Below, in pieces: positions 8,330-17,575 of a DNA stretch of 23,270 nt. The notes under the pieces were generated by a model. It was not told the origin of the DNA. It worked only from the letters and a program-made list of their open reading frames with translations, and made no database searches. The DNA comes from Cladosporium sp. IMV 00045 (taxonomy: Eukaryota > Ascomycota > Dothideomycetes > Cladosporiales > Cladosporiaceae). The stretch spans positions 1 through 23,270 of the forward strand of contig MSJI02000038.1 of the NCBI GenBank assembly GCA_001931905.2, written 5' to 3'. Each line of letters begins with the position of its first letter. The stretch's first letter is position 1. The position numbers and the translations under genes were made by a program.

Positions 8330-9209
8330 CAGCAGTCTCGCAAAGTCATCACTAGATAAGCTCTTGTCCTTCGACAACGCCGACATGACCGTCTACTCCG
8401 CCGTCCAGCCGTCAGGAAACTGACACGACACGACCAAGCCTGCGCACACCGCGCACCGCACGCCACTAGGCAACGCGCACCTACCGCCGCCGACGCGTTC
8501 GCCAATGCTGACTCGGCATCGAAGATGAGCAAGAGTCGGAAAGACACGTACAAAACACACAAGAGCGCGACGAGCTCCTCAATCATCGCAAGACCCATCA
8601 TCGGATGAGATGAGTCACTCGAGGAATACCGTTCATGAGCGCCCCACGGGCTCGACCAGCGGGGTACAGCAGGACAAGCACGGCGCACGCCAGCGCACAC
8701 AGCCATAATTAGTCCGCAGGCCAGCTCGCACGCGAAACGGAAGGAGGCGAGCAACAAAGGACACAAGTCGAAATGATGCAATAGCTTAGGAAAGCAACTC
8801 CACGACGCGAGAAGCGAGCTCCTTGGACGGACAGCTCCCAGAGACAAGCCTTGCGTGGCTCAGGCTGTGACCACAAGGGCAACGCATATGTTCCCTATTA
8901 CGAGTACAGGAGGCTAGCGAAGTGGACAACACAGCGCGGACCTTCAGTACTGGAGGTGACCAGCCTGTGAGATGTAAAGAGAGGAGAAGGGCAACGAGGG
9001 AGGGAGGTCAGTAGTCGTGACCACGCGCGAGAGCCAGTATGAGGGCACCGAGCCCAAGAGCCGTGGCGCCTTGACTAAGTCGGGAAGGCGAGCGAGGTTG
9101 AAGAAACGACACTAACGCTAGAGCACAGATAGAAGACCAAGAAATGTCTGGGAATAGCTCAGCCTGTCGTAAGCTAAACAGCTTGCATACAGTATGAAAA
9201 AAGAAGAAA
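8330..9209 (+). mobile_element. Non-autonomous element with LINE-type 3' tail (copy A)
   Basis: The body from about 8334 to 9000 aligns patchily with 10775-11400 (copy B); for example both have a 'TGACACG-CACGAC-AAGCCTGC' region and ATCGAAGATGAG-AAGA near 8518-8540 and 10948-10966. The last 170 bp resemble the LINE 3' UTR at 911-1098: the hairpin GGGC-ACCGA-GCCC (9043-9055), AAGTCGGGA-GGCGAGC, and the terminal hairpin AAGCT-AAAC-AGCTT (9171-9184), followed by an A/G-rich tail (9195-9211). No reverse transcriptase or zinc-knuckle sequence is visible, so the element would depend on a LINE for mobility. The left boundary is approximate. Confidence 0.6.
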
Positions 9210-9219
9210 AGAACAGTCA
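9210..9219 (+). repeat. Target-site duplication, left copy
   Basis: AGAACAGTCA is exactly repeated at 10740-10749, immediately beyond the A-rich tail of the intervening LINE. It lies in the A/G-rich tail of copy A, a plausible target for LINE insertion. Confidence 0.8.
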
Positions 9220-10739
9220 ACAAGATTTTGGAATCGGGATTCGATCTTAAATCTTTCCCTGAGCCCATACTCACACAACTGTTGATGTCGTCGGTCTCAA
9301 CGGCATCCACTCCTCCGCACTATTATATCCACTCTCCGGATTCACATGGATATGAACGACTGACTGCCCTCTCGGACGGCGCTGTTGCTCATGCTCGATG
9401 GACCGAAAGGGCGCAGCGACGTAGAGATATCATGTTCGAGGTGAACAAAGCTCTTGCGCATGCGCGAGCTGATGTGACGGTGCGACTCGTCAAAATGAAG
9501 TACACAGAGAAAGGCAATTTGTCTTGCGTTCTGGGTGAGCATGCGGCAGCCGTGATGTCCGTTGTGCGGAAACTAGACCCTCCGATCGTCAATGTTGAGA
9601 AGACAGAAAAGTGGCGCAAACTGCGCGTGCATGGAGTTGCGCTGGACCGTTACATGACGGAAAGTGGGTTGGATTTGGCACGGGAGGAGATCGAGGTGAT
9701 GACTGGGTCTCAGCTTCCCTACGCACCGCGATGAATCAAGGGCGACACGCTAGCCGAGCGATTCGACAGCGGAGCCATCAAACGATCGACACTGGTCTTG
9801 ACTGTTAAGACCAAGCACGCTGTGGACGTGATCCTGGCCAAAGGATTGTCCTTTGGCGGCAGGTGCCACGAAGCAGAGAGGTTCTGGGAGAGAGGAGAAG
9901 GCAGCATGTGCATGCAATGCTGCGGTCAAGACCATTTCGGCAAATGCACAAATATGGCGAAGTGCTACGTCTGCGCCGGCGAGCACGAAGGTGCCAACCA
10001 CCAATGTGTCGCCGAAGGCTGCGGCAAGGAGGCGGAACCATGCGAACACCACGCGGCGAAGTGTGCGAACTGCGGAGGAGCCCACGCGGCAACATCACGA
10101 AAGTGCTCTGAAAGGTTTTCGAGTCGGCAAAGAAGGGCAAAGGACCTGCAAAACATGCGGAGCAGCCCGCCTTTAATGGACATCGAGTCAAGCAAAGATC
10201 ACCAAAGCAAGGAAAGCGAAGAAGGCATGGTCGGGCCTCAGCTCGAGGTTGAGAAGAATGGACCGAGGCACGCGGTCTCAGTGTCTGCGGACACGAGCAT
10301 GGACGGCTCGCTCCCTGAAGCGTGAAAGTAAGGGTAACTGAAGAAACATGATGCTAGTAGTGTGGAAGCAGTGAACAGATTGGTGCTCATCTGGCGTTGA
10401 TCAGCCACGAGTGGCGGAAGCGTAGTTAGGAGATGTAAGCAGATTACATCAGGATGTGAAAATTGAGCGAGGGGGAGGTTAGATGGGGGGTGTAACACTG
10501 ATGATAGAACGGTAGGAGGGCATTTGGCCCAAAAGCAGTGGCGGCTCGGCGGAGTCGGGACAGCGAGCAGGATTGTACAGTAAATAACTGACGCGGGAGC
10601 ACACATAAAGTCACTTAGATTGCCGCGAAGATAGCCGACGTGCCATAAGCTATCTAGCTTGAATGCAGTTTTTTTTTTTGTTTTTAAAAAAAAAAAAATA
10701 AAAAACTAAAAAAAAAACTAAAAAACTTAGATGCGATAC
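9220..10739 (+). mobile_element. ORF1-only ('half') LINE (copy C)
   Basis: The 1.5-kb insertion is bounded by the 10-bp duplication AGAACAGTCA. It holds a gag-like ORF1 (9285-10325) and then passes, within about 110-190 bp, into the LINE 3' UTR. Positions 10511-10670 match 911-1070 closely, including hairpins 10518-10530 and 10647-10660. It ends in a T/A-rich and then A-rich tail (10668-10725). The whole ORF2 (endonuclease, reverse transcriptase, RNase H) is absent. The short stretch 10440-10500 resembles the last codons of ORF2 and 3' flank at 834-900, so the element looks internally deleted rather than 5' truncated. Confidence 0.85.
9285..10325 (+). pseudogene. LINE ORF1 (gag-like, three zinc knuckles), one in-frame stop
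   Basis: A single frame runs from ATG 9285 to TGA 10323-10325 (346 codons), interrupted only by TGA at 9732-9734. Family ORF1 proteins have Trp at this place (PYAPR-W-IKGD), so TGG to TGA is the likely change. The middle part (KWRKLRVHGVALDRYM, about 9610-9657) fits the RRM-like region of Tad1-type ORF1. The C-terminal part has CCHC-like knuckles CMQCCGQDHFGKC, CYVCAGEHEGANHQC and CANCGGAHAATSRKC (about 9910-10107), followed by a Ser/Lys-rich tail. ORF1 proteins coat the LINE RNA in a cytoplasmic ribonucleoprotein. This copy could not make full-length protein without readthrough. An open frame also extends upstream of the ATG to 9228. Confidence 0.85.
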
Positions 10740-10749
10740 AGAACAGTCA
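10740..10749 (+). repeat. Target-site duplication, right copy
   Basis: AGAACAGTCA is identical to 9210-9219. Removing the intervening element plus one copy joins the tail of copy A directly to the body of copy B. Confidence 0.8.
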
Positions 10750-11475
10750 GAAAAGCGAGGAGCCCGCGTGACATTCTCGCGCAAAGTCATCGATTCAAGA
10801 TCCCATGCCCATCGTTAACGCCCGACACGATCGGCCTAGCCGCCGAGAACACTGACACGGCACGACAAAGCCTGCACCCACCGCGCGTCAGCAGGCGCCT
10901 AGCCATTGCCGCCACCGACGCGGCCGCCAATGCCGAATCCACATCGAAGATGAGTAAGAATCAAAAATCCTGCATAAAATGCACAAGAACACGACGAGCC
11001 CACAAGCTCTCGCAAGAAGACTCTACACAGCCTCGTTGGGCGAGATGGGTCACACCTGAGAGACACCCTTCACGCGCGCCTTACGGGCTCGATTAGCCAG
11101 GTATGACACGACACAGCCGCGAACACGTTCGCATGCCAGCTCACATGCGTAAGGGAAAGAGGTGGACAACATCACCCGAGGAGATCCAACAGTTCCAGCA
11201 AGCAAACTCGCCAACCGAGAAGGAGCGGGCTCACAGAGGCGGATGAGCTCACCAAGACAGGCCTTGGGCGACTTAGGCTGCGACCTCAAGGAAAAGCATG
11301 CGCACTCTGATAGTAGTATGGGAGGCTGGCAACTCGGACAAGGCAGCGTGCATCTTCAGCTTTTGAGGTGACCAGACTGTATGGATTGAAGGAGTTAGGA
11401 TAAGAGGGGGAAGGGTCAGGACCTGTGACCACACCCGGGTATGGCATAAGCTAAGTAGCTTGAAAATGGTTTAAC
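10750..11475 (+). mobile_element. Non-autonomous element with LINE-type 3' tail (copy B)
   Basis: It is related to copy A over most of its length (from about 10775), and carries the terminal hairpin AAGCTA-AG-TAGCTT at 11448-11461. It lacks the GGGC/GCCC hairpin block present in copies A, C and D. A 121-codon frame (10731-11096) and a short ATG frame (11133-11249, with RKGKRWTTSPEEIQQFQQAN) hint that the body was once coding. The matching frame in copy A is only partly open (ANADSASKMSKSRK beside ANAESTSKMSKNQK). The 3' tail has no long A-run. Confidence 0.55.
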
Positions 11476-11529
11476 TAAAATTGGACAACCCCAATCCCCA
11501 ACGAAAGGCTAGCTACGCTCGCTGCAGGA

Positions 11530-12186
11530 TCAATGTCTATTCTCCGTCTTGCGCTTCTTTTTCGCCGGCTGCGGTAGCGGATCGCCGGCGTACAGCTTGA
11601 AGAACTCCGATTGGTTCCGTCGGATGCCCACCCGTCACATTCACGAACGCTGTCGTGGCGATATAGTTCGTCTTGCCCTCTCTCACCAGCCTGTAATACT
11701 CTAGCAGGTACTGTTGCTGCGAGTGTCGATATCGGACTGGATCTTCAACACCTTCTTCGCTTCTGCGTCGCTGATGTCCTCGAATTGCAGCTCCACGTCC
11801 GATGCTTGCGAGGCGGCGGTGGCGAGCTCGCTGCCCGTAGCGAGCATCGGCCCCGTGATCACCATGAGCTGACCGCGGTGCTTGTCGTCGAAACCGTGCT
11901 TGCCTTTCCCACTGAGGACTTGGGCGGCGACTTGAGCAACGTCTTGATACATGGTCAGTTTTCAGTACTCGCCTTGTCAGTCAGAAAACTTACACCCAGA
12001 GCGACCGGTGCGAACTTGTGATCATTGCCGATAGGCAACGGCAGAACACCCTCCTCTTTCGCCTGTGGCGCATACAGCAGCAGGTTCTCTGCATAGAAAC
12101 CTGCGCGGATGACACACGGACTATGCCCGGTGCTCGTGGTTGGGTCACCCTTCTGAGCCAGGACAAGTAGATCCTGCGACGACTAC
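11530..12186 (-). pseudogene. NmrA-like (NAD(P)-binding, atypical SDR) gene remnant
   Basis: Conceptual reading on the minus strand gives the central and C-terminal part of an NmrA-like protein, a family of redox-sensing Rossmann proteins that includes the nitrogen regulator NmrA. Landmarks are VIRAGFYAENLLLYAP (about 12030-12085), PLPIGNDHKFAPVAL, then an inferred 53-bp intron (11943-11995, GTGTAAGT to TATCAAG), then HRGQLMVITGPMLATGSELA, LQFEDISDAEAKKVL, LLEYYRLVREGKTNYI and SEFFKLYAG with a basic tail (PAKKKRK) to TGA 11530-11532. Two single-base frameshifts are needed, near 11715 and near 11612. The N-terminal cofactor-binding GxxGxxG half is missing: the frame hits a stop at about 12188. 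The copy is therefore truncated and dead. Confidence 0.75.
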
Positions 12187-12596
12187 AGCGTCTACTACTA
12201 CGCCCACATCCTATCCGCTTGCACCCAGCTCTGCGATTACATGCTCTCTACAAGCATTTGCCACTTCGAGTAGCGCCAAGGATAATCTCATGTGCGCACA
12301 AGAGCATCGATGCTATCATAGACGCTTCAGAAGCCATGAGCAAGGCCTCAAACAGCAGCTATTAGCACAGCTTCTGCAGGGTTCATTCTTTCGACTGGGA
12401 GCGATATCTGTGGATCACACCGAAGAGCCAGCACTGGCCTACAGCCGTTCAGGTGCAGTCACGGCTGCCTTAGCTGTGCTCGACCATCTGTCGCATTGCA
12501 ATTTCATAAAGACTTCGACGTCCTCATTACCGGTCAGTTTTGATGATGAACGGCCGACACTCGCCTCGCATTGGAAACTGTAATGGCATGCTTTAA
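12187..12596. other. Spacer between divergent NmrA-like and bZIP remnants
   Basis: A plus-strand frame is open from about 12140 to 12583 without an ATG start. A second frame in the same bases contains RIISCAHKSIDAIIDASEAM (about 12279-12338), which vaguely resembles the fungal-specific transcription factor middle region. The two readings overlap and cannot both be real. I make no gene call. Confidence 0.3.
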
Positions 12597-13484
12597 CCGT
12601 GGCTCGGCGAAACAATTCTTGAGCCGTGTCCGAGTTTCAATTTGGCAGGGCCTCAGAATGGCGACGCACGCAAAGCCCAGCAAACCATGGAGTCACTGCA
12701 AGCGCCCGTTCAACAGTCAACATCTAACCCAGCCAGTGGGCCAAGGTAAATTCGCACGTGTCCTAAAGTCACCCGCAAAACATGCTAACTGTTTTACGTA
12801 AGCTTCATCTTTGATCATTATCAACTCACAGGAAGCTCAATTCAAATGTCCCCGAGTCCTGGGGCAATCGTGTAGACAACGAATCTAGCTGGTTTTCGGC
12901 AGAATGGGACACCAAGATCTGGCTGTTTCCACGGCGCGTTTCCGGCGTCGACTCTACAACAGCAAATAATTATCCAGAACCGCAGTGATAGCTCCGGTCA
13001 GCAAGTTGGTCAGATCGAATGTCCGGGTGTCGTAATCAGCGATTCCCGGCGTACGGACGGGAGCGAGGGGTCTACGTCTTCCCAAGCTATGAGGCGAGCC
13101 AAGATCAACAGGTCAGAGCGCGCCCGCAATGCTGCATATCAGCGGTACGCGAAGGTCAAGAAGACGAGGCAAGACAGCTGGCGAAGTAACGCGGCAGTCA
13201 ACGCTAGTGCAGAGGGGGGTGCCGGATTGAGGAAGGGAAATTACCGGGAGAAAAAAAGGCTCGCAGCTGCTAAATTTCGTGTGAAGAAGAAAGAGAACAA
13301 TGAGGGAATCGAGGGAGAGCATCGTAACCTGAGCGCCATAAATTCGGTCCTGAGAGAGCAAATCCAAGAGCTTCGTGGTGAACCCGTTAACCTGCGCATG
13401 CACGCGCTGAACCACCAAGATTGCAACTGCCAGATTGCCCGATATAATGTTACTCAGGCGAACAGGGTCGCTTATGGTGTCTAG
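12597..13484 (+). pseudogene. bZIP transcription factor remnant
   Basis: Positions 13089-13484 encode a bZIP-like C-terminus: a basic region YREKKRLAAAKFRVKKKEN, a leucine-zipper-like segment (about IEGEHRNLSAINSVLREQIQ), and the fungal ATF/CREB-type tail HALNHQDCNCQIARYN. The canonical NxxAAxxCR is KRLAAAKFR here, so the DNA-contacting Asn is Lys and the Cys is Phe. Upstream, the frame PQNGDARKAQQTMESLQAP (12651-12707) ends at a plausible donor (GTAAAT, 12746) with a TGCTAAC branch site and CAG acceptor at 12831. The following exon then meets a stop unless a frameshift occurs between about 12832 and 12990; after that the frame is open (TLQQQIIIQNRSD) into the bZIP domain. No certain start codon is seen. 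I interpret this as a decayed gene. Confidence 0.6.
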
Positions 13485-13975
13485 GCGCAACGAGCGTCCG
13501 ATGAAATAACCCTTGCACCGTACTGTATCTATCAACAAGTAATAATAAAAGTGTTAGCCAGCCAATCTCGACCAGCCAGCATATGTTCTTGGTATTAGGT
13601 CGTCCAAAGCTCTCTTATTGGTTCGTTCGACCACTGCTCAAGTCGCCCTCTTCGCTTAGGGGTTCAGGGCTCGGTTCTGTGGTTTCAAACAGTCACATAC
13701 GTCCATCCAGATCGCCCCTCGCCGCTGACGCTGTGCCGGCCACTCTAATTGACGAATGTCGTGACGGCACCCCTAGTATATGAGTCTGCACTGGGGATTG
13801 CTGCTCCCCGACCGAACTGGGGTTTAGCGTATACCAATCCCGCCTAGTGTCAACCGCCAAGTTCGTGGAGCCCATGCGCGTTCGGGGGAGACTGTTCCTC
13901 GACCCCTTTTGGCACAATGTCTCACAAACGTCCTGCACCTATAGATCGACCTCTCGGAGTGAATTTTGCCCACAA
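13485..13975. other. Spacer upstream of the OrsD-finger gene
   Basis: No gene is recognised. A TATA-like TATATGA lies at 13777-13783, about 195 bp before the ATG at 13976. The frame of the downstream gene is open back to 13847, but only from a GTG. Confidence 0.4.
13777..13783 (+). promoter_or_regulatory. TATA-like element upstream of the OrsD-finger pseudogene
   Basis: TATATGA is preceded by a GC-rich stretch; the distance to the ATG (13976) is about 195 bp. The support is only positional. Confidence 0.2.
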
Positions 13976-16795
13976 ATGGACCAAATCACGTTCTGGCATC
14001 CAACACCAAGCAAGGCAACTTCGAGTCAAGCTTTCACGGGATCCGTCACGCAGCTGTTGAGTCCAGCACCGAACCTCACGAATGAAGCTATCGAGACTCT
14101 GATTAAATACCTACCCGACCACAAACTTCTGCTTTGCACGCACTGTAAAATCGCCGTACCTAGTGATGACTTAGAGATCCACCTGCGGTCTTCTCACCGA
14201 GGCATCAAGAAAGCTTGGCGAGACTCTATAAATGAGAGATTTGAGCAAGTTCCCACGGCCAAATCGACCGCCGATCTGCAACCTTTGCCGGACAACTCAC
14301 CGCCGCTCTCGTTCCTCATACCACCCCGCGAAGGTTATCGCTGCCCTTGTTGCCCGACTTACCGCTCCTTACACGAGGCTGAGCTCCGTCGACACAGCAG
14401 CAAGGTTCATGGTCGCAAGATCAAGCCGAGCGACGTTGGGAAGCATGCATGCTATCTACAAGGATGGATCAAGAGGCATGTCGCCCAGGCCAAGCGATAC
14501 TGGACTGTGGATGTTGATGCTACCCCTCTGCTTTGCTGTCAAAGAGAACATCAAAGGCCAACTGAAGTCGTAAACAACGCAGAGGCAGAGCTATTGGAGC
14601 TGGAGACGGAAGAAGAGACGAGGATCAGGAAAGATCCTGAAGTAGCCATCAACGAAGATCTAGAGACGGACTAGAACAATGATTGGCTTCGCGGGTCTGG
14701 GTGGGCGCACTGGTTCAAGCACAAGCCGATTCCACTCCTCGTCGCAGCTGCGACCCTACCCGTTCAAGGATGTCCCAGCAGCCTTTATCTCGGAAAGTGG
14801 CATGACCTTGACTGCACGAGCCCAGTGTCTGTCGAGCGAACGCTGCAATTAGTCGCACTTGCTTCACAATCTTCAATAGAACGTTGCGTGATAACCTTGC
14901 GAAAAACACCGCGCACTCTCCGCTGTTGGGCTAGTAGTTGGGGTCAATCGTTTTCCCCATATCCTTTGGAGTGCCATCAACCATCATCTTTGAGAAAGCA
15001 CAGCCGGATCTGGATAAGTGCCGTCTGCTACTTCTTTCGCATATGAGATCAAGGACGTCGCTTAAAAGAGACCACCGCCGATCTTTGTGGAATAAATTTC
15101 ACGATCCAGCAGCAAGCCGCAATGCATACTGTCTGGTCACACTTCGAACCTCAATCATCGCGCGAAGGTCGCAGTATCCCAGTGATTTTGCCGAAAGAAG
15201 GAATCGAGGCTGTCACTCGGCTATTCCTAGCGTTTTGGACTGAGATCCCCAAAGATGCTGACTTGGATAGTACCGCAGTTGCACGCTTCTCCGGCATCCT
15301 TGGCATTCATCCCTATGAATTCTCTTTTAGAAGAGCATACGCCTATACGCCACTACTTTTTGCCCTCATCTGGGTAGGTCAACTACTCTGCCTTGAGTAT
15401 GCTCTTCCTCTAGAGGCATACGAGACTATTCCCCAGCGATGGCCGGCACGGGACGAATAACCAGATATGGCCCAGCGCCTTCGCTACACCGTACGGGTTC
15501 AATACATGGAACGAGGCAGTATGGCTCCTCTTGGATATCTCATTGAGCGGCGCCAACATGGTCGGGCGATCGCCAGAAGGGAAGGACCACAGACCAATAT
15601 CGACTGGTCAAAAGACTGTCATAGACTACAGATTGACGACTCCTCCATCACTGTACCGCAGTTCCACCAGGTTATCCACAACGTCATTGCTAACACCCAA
15701 TATCTATTGGACGATCTTCTTTTCCACTGGTGGCCCAAGATTGACCTGAACTTGAAGGATGACCTGACCAATCGGCGTCCAGGATATTCGTTTCTGTCTG
15801 ACCCAGCAAATCACCTCCAAAGCAGATTCAGGATTTTGAGTAAACATGTGTTTGCAGATTCTGGGGGGTTGTCTTGGACGTCTGCAACTCAGTTGTCGAG
15901 ATACCTGCGAGAATGTGATCGTTTTGTACAACATTTGTTTGTTGCTATTCATACGACCAGCGGCATGCCTGCCAGAGGTGAAGAGTTGCACGCTATTCGC
16001 TGGGCTAACACTATGGCAATTGCGAGAAATATCGTTTGCTTTCAGGGAAGGCTTGTCCTGATATTTCCATACAACAAGGCTTGCACCAACACTAATAACT
16101 CGTTTTACGTCGTGCGTAGCCCGTCTCCTGCTGTGGAGCACATACTATTCGTCTTCTCGTCTATCTGCGCCCTTACGAGACATGATTGCACGCAAAGTGC
16201 TTCTCCTCGATGCGGAAACAGAGCCGAACCGGCACATTTTCTCTAAACATGAGCAATCCTCAACCTGCTTCAAATCTGCAGATTGTCTCCGCAGTCTTCG
16301 AGCAGCGACAGTCGGCTCGCCGCTGAAAATGATAATGCGCAACTACCGCCAGACCGCGGTAGTCATGTCGAAAGGGCATATGCCAGACCTTTAGAAGCCA
16401 TTCGATCCTACACGCCGAACGATCTGGACGGCTTCCTGCGGCTCTTATCTTTCCAAACTGGACACAAACCTTCTACCCAAACCGGAGCTTACGCTCTCAA
16501 AAGAGGGTTCCCGTCCAAACTTCAGCCTGATCTTATCTACGGATATATCGAGAACAGTGGCATGTGGCGAAGGTTCCTACTGATCAGCAAGGATGATTAT
16601 TTAGAATCGGAGATCCCCTCGACTTTTCCCATCGAACCTCCATCATTTCTTGAGAGGAGCCAGACGGTACTCAGAAAAGCTGGCGACGACGATGCCGTCG
16701 CGCCTTCTCCTATAATCCAGCGTGAGACACATATGCGCAAGGTTACAAGGAGTCGCAAACGTAGTGCAGAAGAGACTCTGAGCCCGAAATCATAA
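13976..16795 (+). pseudogene. OrsD-type C2H2 fingers plus tyrosine-recombinase-like protein, decayed
   Basis: Reading mostly one frame from ATG 13976 gives about 940 codons. The N-terminal third has two C2H2 fingers of the OrsD/DUF3505 type: CTHCKIAVPSDDLEIHLRSSH (C-x2-C, H-x4-H; about 14137-14199) and CPCCPTYRSL with HSSKVH (about 14341-14409). It is followed by the family block NDWLRGSGW plus WFKHKPIPLLVAAA. The C-terminal half has ARGEELHAIRW (15970-16002), NKACTNTNNSFY, YRQTAVVMSK (16344-16373) and TGHKPSTQTGAYAL (16457-16498), then a basic tail RKVTRSRKRS. I infer a tyrosine recombinase fold from these (see findings). Breaks are in-frame stops TAG 14672, TGA near 15041 (where IWDQG is expected) and TAA 15458; a frame excursion about 14962-15023; and single-base deletions near 16156, 16182 and 16392. 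The protein resembles N-terminal regions of large fungal proteins often described as helicase- or OrsD-related, but no helicase motif is present here. Confidence 0.7.
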
Positions 16796-17575
16796 AGCTC
16801 GAACGGGATCTCGAGTCACTGATAGCATCGAGAGAGGCGAAGGGCTGACGGCAGGAGACAATGACAAGTCAAACAAATGTTGTCGATCTAACATCGACCA
16901 AGCAATAACTACATATGAATCTATACGCACTCAGTCTTTGTGCTGGACCGATGCTTGCAATCAAGGATTGAAGCTGCTTCTAGTTCTGCGAATGACTTTA
17001 CGGAGCTACTTTATTCCCGCTGACAGCTATTTTGTAGTCTTCCCCAAGAAGTGATACCCAAGTTGTTGTTTTATTATCATCAATGGAATTACGGCAAAGT
17101 TATAGAGACTACGTATTGCTACGATATTCTGTAGGTTATGTGATCGTTCTTCTACGGCCGAGACCAGTCCTTACTTCCTCGCCACGCACGCAGTATTCCA
17201 GCTGCTTGGTATCCCCAACCACGAAGTCACGGTGGGCCATATTCCGACTTTCGCCCAAATCATGCATGGTCCCTTCGAGAGCCTGCTTCTAAAGAAGGAC
17301 CGGATTGCATTGCTGCTGCTATATCTCTAGTGTCAAAAGACAAGGCGCCGTATCTGGTGGATTGAACCTCGAGCGAGAGTCGAATGCCCTGCCATTCGTT
17401 TGTATCTGGCACTTCACCATAACGACAATACGGCTGTCCATGCGCTCTTGTCTCACGGTGATCTTCCGGACAGCTGGACATGATCTGCATTCCTATTCAT
17501 TTGTTCTGTCTATGCCGCATTACCGCCTGCCGGTGCCGTACCCTGGTTCAATGCAACACTCAAAGCCACACAATC
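16796..17575. other. Spacer with fragments of decayed coding sequence
   Basis: In plus-strand frame 17163-17330 the translation reads like protein (YFLATHAVFQLLGIPNHEV, then HIPTFAQIMHGPFESLLL) and ends in TAG. In another frame about 17370-17475, CPAIRLYLALHHNDNTAV plus LLSHGDLPDSW resembles a helix-turn-helix ankyrin-like unit. These may be exons or remnants of one gene, but I cannot join them or name a family. 16800-17130 holds nothing that I recognise. Confidence 0.35.

Noticed and set aside
8248..8847. A 199-codon minus-strand frame over element A
   Set aside because: Compositionally odd, rich in Arg, Cys and Ser, no domain; it is antisense to a repeat whose plus-strand sequence aligns with copy B.
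9232..9244. GGGATTCGA resembling a tRNA B box, also present at 6108-6120
   Set aside because: No A box or cloverleaf at the correct distance; a 13-base match between two sites is expected by chance in a window of this size.
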